Shown here piece by piece: positions 16,008 through 24,583 of a stretch of 42,401 nt of DNA (position 1 is its first letter; every line of letters begins with the position of its first letter). Origin of the DNA: Bacillota bacterium (lineage in GTDB: Bacteria; Bacillota; Clostridia; Christensenellales; UMGS416); contig JAEYRA010000081.1 of the NCBI GenBank assembly GCA_023409755.1, positions 1 through 42,401 on the forward strand. Direction: 5' to 3'. The notes below the pieces were generated by a model that was given only the letters and a program-made list of their open reading frames with translations, did no database searches and had not been told where the DNA came from. The position numbers and the translations under genes are program-made.

Positions 16008-16598
16008 ATGATTGTGTTGATTGGCGGGGCCAGCTGCACCGGCAAGACGCTGCTGGCCCAGCGCCTGCTGGAGCGGACGCACCTGCCTTATCTGTCCCTC
16101 GACCACCTGAAGATGGGGTGGATTCGCGGCCTTCCCGGCTGCCCCTTCACCGCCACTGATTCGATCGAGGCCATCGGCAGGGCACTCTGGCCGGTGGTGA
16201 GGGGGACGCTGCTGACCGTAGCGGAGAACCGACAGCACCTGATCGTCGAGGGGTGCTACCTGCTGCCCCGGTTGGTGGACGACTTGCCCGACGAAGCAAA
16301 GGCGGATACGCTGGCCTGCTTTGTTGGGTTCTCTGAGGGCTATCTGCGATCTCACTTTGCAGATGGAATCGTGGCCCACCGCAATGCAATGGAGATGCGG
16401 GGGGAGGGGGAGGAGCGCCTGCCGGAGACCTTCTTGCAGGAGCATTCCTATTTTCGGGACGAGTGCCGACGGTTTGGCTTGCCCTATGTGGAGATTGCCG
16501 AGGAGTACGAGTGGGAGATGACCGCTGTGCTCGACGACCTGACCGCGGCGGTGAAAGCCCGCCGGGGTACGCCATTGACCGGGTGGTTGCCGCAGTAA
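16008..16598 (+). CDS. Small P-loop kinase/NTPase of unknown substrate
   Basis: A 196-residue single-domain protein whose Walker A loop GGASCTGKT sits at residues 6-14, typical of nucleoside or small-molecule kinases. The segment LPYLSLDHLKMGWIRG next to it resembles the acceptor region of 2-phosphoglycerate kinase-like and adenylate-kinase-like proteins. The phrase HLIVEGCYLLPRLV contains the probable Walker B strand. ATG 16008 has AAAGG upstream. It lies between two terminators, so it is either read through from the importer operon or driven by a weak promoter not recognised here. I do not assign a substrate. Confidence 0.65.
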   Translation: MIVLIGGASCTGKTLLAQRLLERTHLPYLSLDHLKMGWIRGLPGCPFTATDSIEAIGRALWPVVRGTLLTVAENRQHLIVEGCYLLPRLVDDLPDEAKADTLACFVGFSEGYLRSHFADGIVAHRNAMEMRGEGEERLPETFLQEHSYFRDECRRFGLPYVEIAEEYEWEMTAVLDDLTAAVKARRGTPLTGWLPQ

Positions 16599-16606
16599 GC
16601 ACATAG

Positions 16607-16648
16607 TGAAAAGCCGCCCCTTCCCAAGATGGAAGGGGCGGCTTTTTG
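16607..16648. terminator. Bidirectional terminator between kinase and enolase genes
   Basis: AAAAGCCGCCCCTTCC (16609-16624) and GGAAGGGGCGGCTTTT (16631-16646) form a perfect 16-bp stem flanked by A's on the left and T's on the right. It serves both convergent transcripts. Confidence 0.92.
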
Positions 16649-16659
16649 TCTCTGGGAAT

Positions 16660-17940
16660 TTAGCGAGTGGTTTTCCACTCCGCCAGCTTCGCCGCGCTGC
16701 CCAGCTCCTGTTCAATGGCCAGCAGTCGGTTGTACTTGGCGGTGCGCTCGCTGCGGGCCGGTGCGCCGGTCTTGATGCGCCCTGCGCCGCTGGCGACGGC
16801 CAGGTCAGCGATGAAGGTGTCCTCCGTCTCACCGGAGCGGTGGCTAACGATGGACGAGTACCCCAGCGCCGCGCCGGCGGTGATGGCGTCGGCGGTCTCA
16901 GTGAGGGAGCCGATCTGGTTCAGCTTGATGAGGATGCTGTTGGCGATACCGGCAGCCGCGCCCTCGCGGATGCGCCCGGTGTTGGTGACGAACAGATCGT
17001 CGCCGACCAGCAGGATCTGCTTGCCCAGTTTGTCGGTCAGCATCTTCCAGCCAGTGTAGTCCTCCTCGGCCATGCCGTCCTCAATGGACACGATGGGGTA
17101 GCGAGCCACCAGGCCTTCCCAATGGGCCAGCAGGTCGCCTGCGTCCCAGGTCTTGCCGCTCTTGGCCAGGTGGTAGCGGCCGTCCTCAAACCACTCGGAG
17201 GATGCCGGGTCCAGCGCAATGGCCACGTCCTCGCCCGGCTTGAGGCCCGCCTTCTCAATGGCCTGCAGCAACAGGTCCAGCGCGGCCACGTCGCTCTCCA
17301 GCTGCGGCGCGAAGCCACCTTCGTCGCCCACCGAAGCGGAAAGTCCTTGGTCACTGATGAGCTTCTTGAGGGTGTGGTAGACATCTACTGCCTGGCGCAG
17401 GCCCTCGGCAAAGGTCGGGGCCGACATGGGAACGATCATGAACTCCTGAATGTCCAGGCTGTTGTTGGCGTGTACCCCGCCGTTGATGATGTTGAGCATG
17501 GGGCGGGGCAGCACCAGCCCCCGGTCGCCAAAGGCAATCTGGCGGTAGAGGGGTTGGCCGGTGCCCTGGGCGGCGGCGCGGGCGTTGGCCAGCGACACGG
17601 CCAAGATGGCGTTGGCACCCAGGCGGCTCTTGTTGGGGGTGCCGTCCAGCGCCAGCATCGCTCCGTCAATGGCGGCCTGGTCGGTGCTGTCGCGGCCGCG
17701 CAGGGCCGCTGCGATGTCACTGCCCACGTGGGCGACGGCCTTCTGCACCCCCTTGCCCTGGTAGCGCTTAGGGTCGCCATCGCGCAGTTCGTGGGCTTCA
17801 AACTTGCCGACCGACGCGCCGGACGGCACGGCGGCTGTGCCGCGGGCGCCTCCTTCCAGCGTCACGGTGGCCTCCACCGTGGGCGTGGCGCGGGAGTCGA
17901 GGATTTCACGCGCGGTGATTGACTGAATGGCTGTATGCAT
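16660..17940 (-). CDS. eno: Enolase
   Basis: Enolase converts 2-phosphoglycerate to phosphoenolpyruvate in glycolysis, in the cytoplasm. The 426-residue protein has the N-terminal AREILDSRATPTVE, the Ser loop PSGASVGKFEA, GGVHANNSLDIQEFMIVP, SVGDEGGFAP, the metal and active-site segments VSIEDGMAEEDY and VGDDLFVTN, the catalytic Lys in LIKLNQIGS, and VSHRSGETED. All key residues appear present. The start at 17940 has AAGGAGG about 7 bases upstream; a longer frame to 18030 lacks a ribosome site. A -10-like TATACT lies at 17998-18003 on this strand. It is monocistronic, between divergent marR and a shared terminator. Confidence 0.97.
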   Translation of the reverse strand: MHTAIQSITAREILDSRATPTVEATVTLEGGARGTAAVPSGASVGKFEAHELRDGDPKRYQGKGVQKAVAHVGSDIAAALRGRDSTDQAAIDGAMLALDGTPNKSRLGANAILAVSLANARAAAQGTGQPLYRQIAFGDRGLVLPRPMLNIINGGVHANNSLDIQEFMIVPMSAPTFAEGLRQAVDVYHTLKKLISDQGLSASVGDEGGFAPQLESDVAALDLLLQAIEKAGLKPGEDVAIALDPASSEWFEDGRYHLAKSGKTWDAGDLLAHWEGLVARYPIVSIEDGMAEEDYTGWKMLTDKLGKQILLVGDDLFVTNTGRIREGAAAGIANSILIKLNQIGSLTETADAITAGAALGYSSIVSHRSGETEDTFIADLAVASGAGRIKTGAPARSERTAKYNRLLAIEQELGSAAKLAEWKTTR

Positions 17941-18100
17941 CGGGATTCCTCCTTGGTTGTTGATCGTGTGGTTAATGGACGAATGGTTCTTTTCTCTAGT
18001 ATATACCCTTTCCAGTGAATTGTATCCCATGGAATTTAACCGGGTTGGGGCAATTGGTACATTTGCTAGAAACAGGTCATCAAATTGGGTGCTTTGTATG

Positions 18101-18129
18101 TTGACAGCAAATCAGTGAGAGGGCATAAT
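18101..18129 (+). promoter_or_regulatory. Promoter of the marR-ABC operon
   Basis: A perfect -35 TTGACA (18101-18106) and a -10 CATAAT (18124-18129) are 17 bases apart. The start point near 18136 coincides with the palindrome at 18138. Confidence 0.85.
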
Positions 18130-18137
18130 ATGAGCGT

Positions 18138-18150
18138 TCTAACATTTAGA
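18138..18150 (+). promoter_or_regulatory. Probable MarR operator
   Basis: TCTAAcatTTAGA is a perfect 5-3-5 inverted repeat that starts at the predicted transcription start. This is the normal place for an autorepressing MarR protein, encoded about 40 bases downstream. Confidence 0.6.
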
Positions 18151-18190
18151 CAACTAAGCAATTAATCGGCTGGACCAACGGCTGGAAAGT

Positions 18191-18643
18191 GTGTTCATCG
18201 TGAACGAGCAAGAACTCGACCAATTGCTGGTGTTTGTCAGCCATTTGCATTACAAGTATGCCCACAGTAAGTTTGCCCAGTTTGGCATGCCAGGCGGGCA
18301 GTCGCGTTTTCTTCATTACCTCACCAACCACGAGGGATGCCGGCAGGGTGATTTGGCACGCAAGTTTGAGCTGGAACCGGCGACGGTGACGGCGGCCCTG
18401 CGCCGCATGGAGAACGCCCGTCTCATCGAACGGCGGCCCGACCAGCAGGACCGGCGTGTCAGCTGTGTGTGGCTGACAGAGGAGGGCCGCCGATTGGTCA
18501 ACCTTCTGGAGAACACTCGCCAGGAGATTGCGCAAAGGTGCTTTTGCGGCTTTTCGCCCGAGGAGCGGACAGTCATGGGCGATGCCCTTCATAAAGTTGA
18601 GACCAATTTACGCCGGTTGATGGAAGACCCGGCGAAGGAATAG
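18191..18643 (+). CDS. MarR family transcriptional regulator
   Basis: A 150-residue winged-helix regulator. The recognition region reads GDLARKFELEPATVTAALRRMENARLIERRPDQQDRRVSC in outline, with the DxR wing (DQQDRR) typical of the MarR family. It starts with GTG at 18191, or possibly GTG 18200; both have a weak GGAAAG ribosome site, so low expression is expected. The two ABC exporter genes follow with a 12-base gap. This arrangement is common in Clostridia, where the MarR protein represses the exporter and itself until an inducer, often a toxic compound, binds. The operator candidate at 18138 fits this. Confidence 0.9.
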   Translation: MFIVNEQELDQLLVFVSHLHYKYAHSKFAQFGMPGGQSRFLHYLTNHEGCRQGDLARKFELEPATVTAALRRMENARLIERRPDQQDRRVSCVWLTEEGRRLVNLLENTRQEIAQRCFCGFSPEERTVMGDALHKVETNLRRLMEDPAKE

Positions 18644-18655
18644 GAAGGTGACGCT

Positions 18656-20386
18656 GTGTTTCAACTGTTTCGCTACCTGAAGAAATACTGGATTCCTGCG
18701 GTAGCCGCCCCGCTCTTCATGCTGCTGGAGGTCATGATGGACCTGATGCAGCCCACCCTGATGAGTGACATCGTGGACAAGGGAGTGGCCAATGGCAACC
18801 TGGACTACGTGCTGCTGATGGGCGGAAGGATGCTGCTGGCGGCCCTGGTGGGTATGATTGGCGGCGTGGGCTGCACGGTCTTTTCCTCCATCGCGGGGGT
18901 GAAGTTCGGCACGGCCCTGCGGCAGGATCTCTTTGACAAGGTGCAGAGCTTCTCCTTTGCGGAGCTTGACACCCTGCAGACCTCGTCGCTCATCACACGG
19001 CTCACCAACGACGTGATGCAGATGCAGAACCTGGTGATGATGGCCATGCGTATGCTGGTGCGGTCTCCGCTGCTGCTCGTCGGCGGCATCGTCATGGCAC
19101 TGATGATGAACGCGAAGCTGGGGCTCATCCTGGTGGTGGCGCTGCCGGTGCTGACGGTGGCCATCGTGTTCATCATGAAGCGTGGCTTCCCGCTCTTTGC
19201 CCGGGTGCAGAAGCACATTGACCGCGTCAACGACGTGACCCGCGAGGACCTGATGGGCGTGCGTGTCGTCAAGGCCTACGTTCGCCAGGAGCATGAGCGG
19301 AAGCGTTTCGCCCAGGCCAACGACGGCCTGGTGGACGCCATGGTGCAGGCCAACCGAACCATGATTCTGCTTTGGCCCATCCTCACCCTCATTTTGAACC
19401 TGAGCATCGTGGCGGCGCTGTGGTTCGGGGGCCAGCAGGTACTGGCGGGCAGCACCGAGACGGGCAAAATCATGGCCTTCATCCAGTACCTGGGCCAGAT
19501 ACTGTCCTCCCTCATGATGGTGGCGATGATCCTCATCGGCGCCAGCCGCGCCAAGGCGTCGGCCGAACGCATCAACGAGGTGTTCGACACGCACCCGGCC
19601 ATCACCGAACCAGCCGAGCCCAAGGAGCCCGAGTGCTGGGACGTGGAGTTCCGCGACGTCAGCTTCCGTTACCCGGGTGCCGATGGCGAGCCAGCCCTGC
19701 GGCATGTGAGCTTCCATGCCGAGCAGGGGCAGACCATCGGCATCCTGGGGGCGACAGGTTCGGGCAAGACGACGCTCGTCAACCTCATCCCCCGGCTCTA
19801 CGACGTGAGTGAGGGCCAGGTGCTGGTGGGCGGCGTTGATGTGCGCCAACAGCCGCTCGATAGCCTGCGCCGTCACATCGGTGTGGTGCTGCAGAAGAGT
19901 ATGCTCTTCTCCGGCACGCTGGCCGACAATCTGCGTTGGGGCCGGGCGGAAGCCGACGACGAGGAGATCCGTGCCGCGGCGGAGGATGCCCAGGCTGCGG
20001 ATTTCATCGCCCAGAAGGAAGAGGGCTACGCCTCCCCGGTGGAACAGGGAGGCGTCAACTACTCCGGCGGGCAGAAGCAGCGGCTCTCCATCGCGCGGGC
20101 GTTGCTGCGCCGGCCGCGTATCCTCATTCTGGATGATGCCACCTCGGCCGTGGACATGGCCACCGAGGCCAAGCTGCAGCGGGCGCTGCGCCAGCGCATG
20201 GCGGGTGCCACGGTGTTCATCATTGCCCAGCGCATCTCGAGCGTCTTGGAGGCCGACCGGATCCTTGTGATGGAGGACGGCATGGTGGCGGCCGAAGGCA
20301 CCCACCGGGAACTCATTGCAACCAGCGACATCTACCGGGACATTGTGCGGTCCCAGTTGGGGGAGGAGGCGGTAGCCAATGGCTGA
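18656..20386 (+). CDS. ABC exporter half-transporter, degenerate-site subunit
   Basis: A 576-residue type IV ABC exporter half with six membrane spans (residues 1-320) and a nucleotide-binding domain. Walker A is GATGSGKTT, the signature is YSGGQKQR, and Walker B with its neighbour is LILDDATSAVD. The catalytic Glu after Walker B is Asp here. In heterodimeric exporters (TM287/288, BmrCD) exactly one subunit shows this change, forming a degenerate ATP site. The start is GTG 18656 with GGAAGGTGA upstream. Its last 8 bases overlap the next gene, so the partners are co-translated. It is likely a multidrug or peptide exporter under MarR control. Confidence 0.92.
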   Translation: MFQLFRYLKKYWIPAVAAPLFMLLEVMMDLMQPTLMSDIVDKGVANGNLDYVLLMGGRMLLAALVGMIGGVGCTVFSSIAGVKFGTALRQDLFDKVQSFSFAELDTLQTSSLITRLTNDVMQMQNLVMMAMRMLVRSPLLLVGGIVMALMMNAKLGLILVVALPVLTVAIVFIMKRGFPLFARVQKHIDRVNDVTREDLMGVRVVKAYVRQEHERKRFAQANDGLVDAMVQANRTMILLWPILTLILNLSIVAALWFGGQQVLAGSTETGKIMAFIQYLGQILSSLMMVAMILIGASRAKASAERINEVFDTHPAITEPAEPKEPECWDVEFRDVSFRYPGADGEPALRHVSFHAEQGQTIGILGATGSGKTTLVNLIPRLYDVSEGQVLVGGVDVRQQPLDSLRRHIGVVLQKSMLFSGTLADNLRWGRAEADDEEIRAAAEDAQAADFIAQKEEGYASPVEQGGVNYSGGQKQRLSIARALLRRPRILILDDATSAVDMATEAKLQRALRQRMAGATVFIIAQRISSVLEADRILVMEDGMVAAEGTHRELIATSDIYRDIVRSQLGEEAVANG

Positions 20387-22232
20387 CAACAGACAGACCC
20401 GGCGGGAACAGCCGACGGCAGGCCCTGGCATGCGTGGCCCAGGCCCGGGCGGGCCGCACATGCACGGTATGAAAGCGCCGAAACTCAAGAATGCCAAGGG
20501 TACGATGCTGCGTATGCTGGGCTACCTGGCCGACCACAAGGTGGCACTGGTCGTGGTGCTGGTGCTGGCCATCGGCACCAATGTTCTGCCGATCCTTGGC
20601 ACGCGCATGACGGGCAGCATCATCGACGATGTACTCTCATTGAAGGACTTGCGAGCGCTGGGCGTGGCCTGCCTGGAGCTGTTGGCCATCTATTTGGTCA
20701 ATGTCATCGTCCAGCAGATCATCAATTACAAGCTCATTGACATCAGCCAGAACGCAGTGCGGGTGCTGCGGCGCGACCTCTTCGTGCGGATGCAAAACCT
20801 GCCGGTCAAATTCTTTGACCGCAACACCCACGGCGACCTGATGAGCCGCTTCACCAACGACGTCGACAACATCAACAACATGCTGAGCCAGAGCCTGGGC
20901 CAGCTCATCGGCAACGTCATCGCCATCGTGGGCACGCTCATTGCCATGCTACTCCTCAGCCCGCTGATGACGCTGGTGTCGCTCCTGACCATGCCGTTGA
21001 TGCTCTTCCTCACCGGGCGGATTGCCAAGGTATCGGGCCGTTACTTCAGCCGCCAGCAGAGCATCCTTGGTCGCCTCAATGGACAGGTGGAGGAGACGTT
21101 GTCCGGTCAGTATGTGGTCAAGGTCTTCAACCGGGAGGAAGCGGCCAAAGAGAATTTTCGCGCCGTCAACGGTGAGCTGCAGGAGGTGGCCATCCGCGCC
21201 AATATGTTCTCAGGCGTCATGGGCCCGATCATGAACATGATCAACAACCTGGGGTATGCCGTTGTGGCCACCTTCGGTGCGTGGATGGTGCTTTCGGGTC
21301 ATGGCATCACCGTGGGCATGGTGTTTAGCTTCCTGTTGTACCTGCGGCAGTTCGGTTTTCCCATCAACCAGATCGCCCAGTTGGCCACCACGATCCAGTC
21401 GGCCCTGGCCGGTGCCGAGCGCATCTTTGAGGTGATGGACGAAAAGACCGAGGAGCCCGACCGCCCCGGCGCCCCGGCCCTGACGCTGGTGCGCGGCGAG
21501 GTGCGTGCCGACGACGTAACGTTCAGCTACCTGCCCGACCGGCCGGTGCTGAAAAACGCGACCTTCCATGCCAAGCCCGGTCAGACGATTGCGCTGGTGG
21601 GCCCCACCGGCGCGGGCAAGACGACGATCGTCAACCTGCTGACCCGCTTTTATGACGTGGACAGCGGCAGCCTTTCCATCGACGGCATCGACCTGCGGGA
21701 CATCCAGCGAGACAGCCTGCGTTCCTCCCTGGGCATCGTGCTGCAGGATACGGTACTCTTCTCGGAAACCGTGCGGGAGAACATCCGCTTTGGCCGCCTC
21801 AACGCCACCGACGCCGAGGTGGAGCGCGCCGCCCAGATGGCCAACGCCGATCACTTCATTACGCGCCTGCCTCAAGGCTACGACACGGTGCTGACCAGCG
21901 ACGGCGGCAACCTCTCCCAGGGGCAACGGCAGCTCCTGAGCATCGCCCGCGCCATCCTGGCCGACCCGGCCATCCTCATCCTGGATGAGGCGACCTCCTC
22001 GGTCGACACCCGCACCGAGCTACACATCCAGCAGGCCATGCTGGAGCTGATGCGCGGCCGCACGAGCTTTGTCATCGCCCATCGCCTCTCCACCATCCGC
22101 AATGCCGACCAGATTCTTGTCATCCGTGATGGCGAGATTGTGGAGCGCGGCACCCACGACGAACTGTTGGAGAGCAAGGGCTTCTACGCCAACCTGTACC
22201 AGAGCCAGTTCCGCACGGGGCTTGCTTTGTAA
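20379..22232 (+). CDS. ABC exporter half-transporter, catalytic-site subunit
   Basis: The partner of the preceding exporter half, 617 residues. An extra N-terminal arm of about 35 residues is rich in Arg, Gly and Pro. Six membrane spans follow, then a nucleotide-binding domain with Walker A GPTGAGKTT, signature LSQGQRQLL (S-Q-G-Q in place of S-G-G-Q), and Walker B LILDEATSSVD with the catalytic Glu intact. The complementary pattern to the first subunit, Glu here and Asp there, fits a heterodimer. It overlaps the first gene by 8 bases. The substrate is unknown; drugs, lipids or peptides are usual. Confidence 0.93.
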   Translation: MADNRQTRREQPTAGPGMRGPGPGGPHMHGMKAPKLKNAKGTMLRMLGYLADHKVALVVVLVLAIGTNVLPILGTRMTGSIIDDVLSLKDLRALGVACLELLAIYLVNVIVQQIINYKLIDISQNAVRVLRRDLFVRMQNLPVKFFDRNTHGDLMSRFTNDVDNINNMLSQSLGQLIGNVIAIVGTLIAMLLLSPLMTLVSLLTMPLMLFLTGRIAKVSGRYFSRQQSILGRLNGQVEETLSGQYVVKVFNREEAAKENFRAVNGELQEVAIRANMFSGVMGPIMNMINNLGYAVVATFGAWMVLSGHGITVGMVFSFLLYLRQFGFPINQIAQLATTIQSALAGAERIFEVMDEKTEEPDRPGAPALTLVRGEVRADDVTFSYLPDRPVLKNATFHAKPGQTIALVGPTGAGKTTIVNLLTRFYDVDSGSLSIDGIDLRDIQRDSLRSSLGIVLQDTVLFSETVRENIRFGRLNATDAEVERAAQMANADHFITRLPQGYDTVLTSDGGNLSQGQRQLLSIARAILADPAILILDEATSSVDTRTELHIQQAMLELMRGRTSFVIAHRLSTIRNADQILVIRDGEIVERGTHDELLESKGFYANLYQSQFRTGLAL

Positions 22233-22269
22233 TTCGCGACGGTTGCTTTGCAACCGCCGCGAGTTATCG

Positions 22270-22378
22270 TCGTCTTTGCCGCTGCGCGGAAAAGACGAAC
22301 GGGATAGCTCGCACGAGTGATGGACTGCACGCCCGACGTACACGCCGCCGGGCGTGCTTCATTTTATGTGGCTCGTGC
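22270..22378 (+). repeat. Two-hairpin intergenic element, copy 1
   Basis: Hairpin 1 is at 22270-22298 (TCGTCTTT...AAAGACGA). Hairpin 2 is at 22327-22357 (GCACGCCCG...CGGGCGTGC) with the inner part GACG and loop TACACGC. The tail GTGGCTCGTGCG is at 22367-22378. It aligns without gaps over hairpin 1 to the copy at 37240 and over hairpin 2 to the copies at 37298 and 40702, with compensatory stem changes. Confidence 0.65.
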
Positions 22379-22440
22379 GTGCTGATAAGGAGACGTCGCT
22401 GCGGCGGGAAGGGTTGAGTGCCACAATCATGCAATTTCGT

Positions 22441-22468
22441 GCCGTCGCCGGATGAACCGGCTGACGGC
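22441..22468 (+). repeat. Bulged hairpin, copy 1
   Basis: GCCGTC plus GCCGG pair with CCGGC and GACGGC, with one bulged T at 22462 and the loop ATGAA. TTTCGT precedes it and TTTT follows. A hairpin of the same shape lies at 40910-40937. Confidence 0.6.
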
Positions 22469-22732
22469 TTTTGACGGTTTCCATGCAGCGGAAGGGCCCA
22501 GCGCAGCGCGTCTCTTGAAAAGTAGATTGGAATGCTCATGCTAGGCATTCAACAAAACCCTTATGAGCCCCTCTTCCTTTCTCCTCCCGGCAGCACATCC
22601 ACTCTCATCCGCACTCAACACTTATTTTACACAAAGTTTTTTAAGAAATAAGAACTTTTCTGTTTAACCCCGTTTTACGGTGGTATATAGGTATCAGAAC
22701 AGGACAACCAAAGATTATTCATGGATCGCCAT

Positions 22733-22819
22733 CCATTGAAAAAGGCAAACCTGCCGAAAGGCAGCGACGCAAAGCCACGGGCCTAACGCAAATCGCTATG
22801 GCAGCCGGGCCGCCAATGG
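22733..22819 (+). ncRNA. Cyclic di-GMP-I (GEMM-I) riboswitch
   Basis: The aptamer is recognisable in order. P1 is CCATTG (22733-22738) with CAATGG (22814-22819). The strand GGCAAACC follows, then P2 CTGCC-GAAA-GGCAG with its GAAA tetraloop, the conserved GACGCAAAGCC, and the P3 region with its receptor ending GCAGCCGGGC. Bases in the joining region look like the c-di-GMP class, with a G at the position that is A in the cGAMP-type variants, by my hand alignment. It lies 62 bases before the CAP-domain gene. A long hairpin (22818-22829 with 22846-22857) shares two bases with P1, so the two may compete. Confidence 0.92.
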
Positions 22820-22857
22820 AACGCACGGCACGAATGTTTCACACAGCCGCGTGTTCC
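22818..22857 (+). promoter_or_regulatory. Possible expression-platform hairpin of the riboswitch
   Basis: GGAACGCACGGC (22818-22829) pairs with GCCGCGTGTTCC (22846-22857) at 11 of 12 positions, counting one G-T. It takes the last two bases of the P1 3' strand, so it could be an alternative to the ligand-bound fold. There is no T-run after it and the AAAGGAGG ribosome site is 10 bases further on. Confidence 0.45.
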
Positions 22858-22881
22858 GCCGACTACAAAGGAGGAACCTCG

Positions 22882-23808
22882 ATGAAGCGGCTGTTTGCTG
22901 TATTGCTCACTGTTATCCTTCTCGTCACCCCCACCGCTGCCTTTGCCAAGTCGAAAGCCGTCACCCTCAACACCAAGTCCATCGTCGGCATGAGCGAGAA
23001 GAAGCTGGTGCAGGCATACGGCAAGCCCGCCCGCAAGGATGCCAGCGAGTACGGCTTCACTTGGTATGTATATAACAAGGACTACAAGAACTTCTTCATG
23101 GCCGGTGTGAGAAACGACAAGGTCGTTGCCGTGTACACCAACGCCGCCGGTCTCAAGTATGGCAGCAAGATCAAGCTGAACACGACCCGCACCGCCGCCC
23201 GCAAGGCGCTGGGCACCCCCACCACCATGCTGCAGAACGGCAACACGTTCTACATGATCTACAACGCCACCCAGCGCGACTTCTTCACCGTGGGCAGCAA
23301 CTACGTCATCGTCTTCTACGATACGCTCAAAGGGAACAAAACGACGGCCATCCTCATCGTGCCCAAGGCGGACGAGAACAACGCCCTGCTCAACAAGCCG
23401 GCCCTGTCCAGTGCTGTACAGCGCGCTTATGAGAAGGAAAGCGTGGACCTGACAAACGCCATCCGTGTGCGCAACGGCCTGAAGGCCCTGAAGACCAACG
23501 CTGACAACACCGAACTGGCCCGCCTGCGCAGCAAAGATATGGTAAAGCGCAATTACTTCAGCCACTACACCCCTGCACCGGAGAAGAAAAACGTGTTCCA
23601 GATCGCCAAGAGCATGGGCGTCAAGTACACCTCCATGGGCGAGAACATCGCCTTCGGCAACCACAACGCCATCTTCGCTCAGGAATCGTTCATGAACTCC
23701 TCCGGCCACCGCAGTAACCTGCTGCGTTCCAAGTACACTAAGGTCGGCTCGGGTGTGGCCTACGGCGGCAGCCGCTATGTACTGGTCACCAACATCTTCA
23801 GCAAATAA
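22882..23808 (+). CDS. Secreted CAP-domain (SCP/PR1-like) protein
   Basis: A 308-residue exported protein. A signal peptide (MKRLFAVLLTVILLVTPTAAFA) is followed by a CAP-associated N-terminal domain (about residues 30-160) of the B. subtilis YlbC type. The CAP domain (about 180-308) has SHYTP, MGENIAFGN and SSGHRSNLLRSKY, with the family His/Glu residues. The ribosome site AAAGGAGGAA precedes ATG 22882. CAP proteins act outside the cell, and their activity is mostly undefined in bacteria; cell-wall or adhesion roles are suggested. The c-di-GMP riboswitch in front ties its level to the motile/sessile second messenger. Confidence 0.9.
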   Translation: MKRLFAVLLTVILLVTPTAAFAKSKAVTLNTKSIVGMSEKKLVQAYGKPARKDASEYGFTWYVYNKDYKNFFMAGVRNDKVVAVYTNAAGLKYGSKIKLNTTRTAARKALGTPTTMLQNGNTFYMIYNATQRDFFTVGSNYVIVFYDTLKGNKTTAILIVPKADENNALLNKPALSSAVQRAYEKESVDLTNAIRVRNGLKALKTNADNTELARLRSKDMVKRNYFSHYTPAPEKKNVFQIAKSMGVKYTSMGENIAFGNHNAIFAQESFMNSSGHRSNLLRSKYTKVGSGVAYGGSRYVLVTNIFSK

Positions 23809-23822
23809 ACCCAAGCAAAACC

Positions 23823-23852
23823 AACCGCCCGGCTCATACCGGGCGGTTTTCG
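23823..23852 (+). terminator. Terminator after the CAP gene
   Basis: AACCGCCCGG (23823-23832) and CCGGGCGGTT (23839-23848) form a perfect 10-bp stem followed by TTTTC. Confidence 0.85.
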
Positions 23853-23939
23853 TGTATCGGCTCCTGTTCGCCGGGGTGACGAACGGACAGGACACGAAGC
23901 GTCCGATGTGATATGCTGGGCAAAAATGGAGGGATTGTT

Positions 23940-24542
23940 ATGGAGTGGAAAGACACGGTGGCCGCCCGGCGGAGCATCCGCCGCTTCCGGCCCGACCCTG
24001 TGCCGGGGGAAAGCCTGCGTGCCGTGCTGGAGGCAGCCATCAGCGCGCCTTCGGCCAAGAACCGGCAGCCCTGGCGGTTTGTTGTCGTCACCGGTGCGGC
24101 AAAGGAAAGCATGCTGCGTGCCATGGCTGAGGGCATCGCGCGGGAGGGTGCCGGCAATGGACTGCTGCCGCATCTGCAAGCTTATGCGGCGTCAGCCCGT
24201 CACTCGCTGGACATCATGGCCCAGGCCCCGGTGAGCATTCTCGTGCTCAACACCGAAGCCCCGGCGATGGAGACGCCTGCCGACCTGGCTGGGACGCTCC
24301 TCGGCCTCACCAATGTGCAATCCATCGGGGCGGCCATTGAGAACCTGCTGCTGGCCGCCGTGGACGAAGGCCTGGGGGCCTTGTGGGTGTGCGATGTGTT
24401 CTTCGCCTATCGTGAGCTCGTGGCCTGGCTGGGCACCGACCGGCAGTTGGTGGCGGCGGTGGCGCTGGGCGTGCCCGACGAGGCTCCGTCGCCCCGTCCC
24501 CGCCGGCCGCTGGCAGATGTGGTGGAATGGCGTTCTGAATGA
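23940..24542 (+). CDS. Nitroreductase family FMN protein
   Basis: A 200-residue member of the nitroreductase family. FMN-contact marks include ARRSIRRFRPDPVP at the N-terminus and SAPSAKNRQPWRFVVV near residue 40. The segment GAAIENLLLAAVDEGLGALWV near residue 125 is the dimer/FMN helix, and GVPDEAPSPRPRRPL closes the fold. ATG 23940 follows GGAGGG. Such enzymes reduce nitro groups, quinones or flavins with NAD(P)H; the natural substrate is not readable. A weak promoter (AGGACA 23889, TATGCT 23912, 17 bases apart) sits just upstream. It is convergent with the deacetylase gene. Confidence 0.9.
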   Translation: MEWKDTVAARRSIRRFRPDPVPGESLRAVLEAAISAPSAKNRQPWRFVVVTGAAKESMLRAMAEGIAREGAGNGLLPHLQAYAASARHSLDIMAQAPVSILVLNTEAPAMETPADLAGTLLGLTNVQSIGAAIENLLLAAVDEGLGALWVCDVFFAYRELVAWLGTDRQLVAAVALGVPDEAPSPRPRRPLADVVEWRSE

Positions 24543-24583
24543 GCTGCTCCCAGAGGGGCGGGGGTGTTGCGCTCCCCGCGCCC

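Larger units (their letters stand above)
22233..22732 (+). other. 500-base gene-free region after the exporter
   Basis: No gene is seen. The first part holds the two-hairpin element at 22270-22378 and a bulged hairpin at 22441-22468. The rest (22540-22732) is AT-richer and should contain the promoter for the riboswitch transcript. TATATA at 22685, preceded by TGG, is a possible extended -10. Confidence 0.6.

Noticed and set aside
18608..20497. 629-codon minus-strand frame opposite the ABC exporter gene
   Set aside because: Its composition is dominated by His, Gln and Gly and there is no ribosome site. The plus-strand ABC protein is unambiguous.
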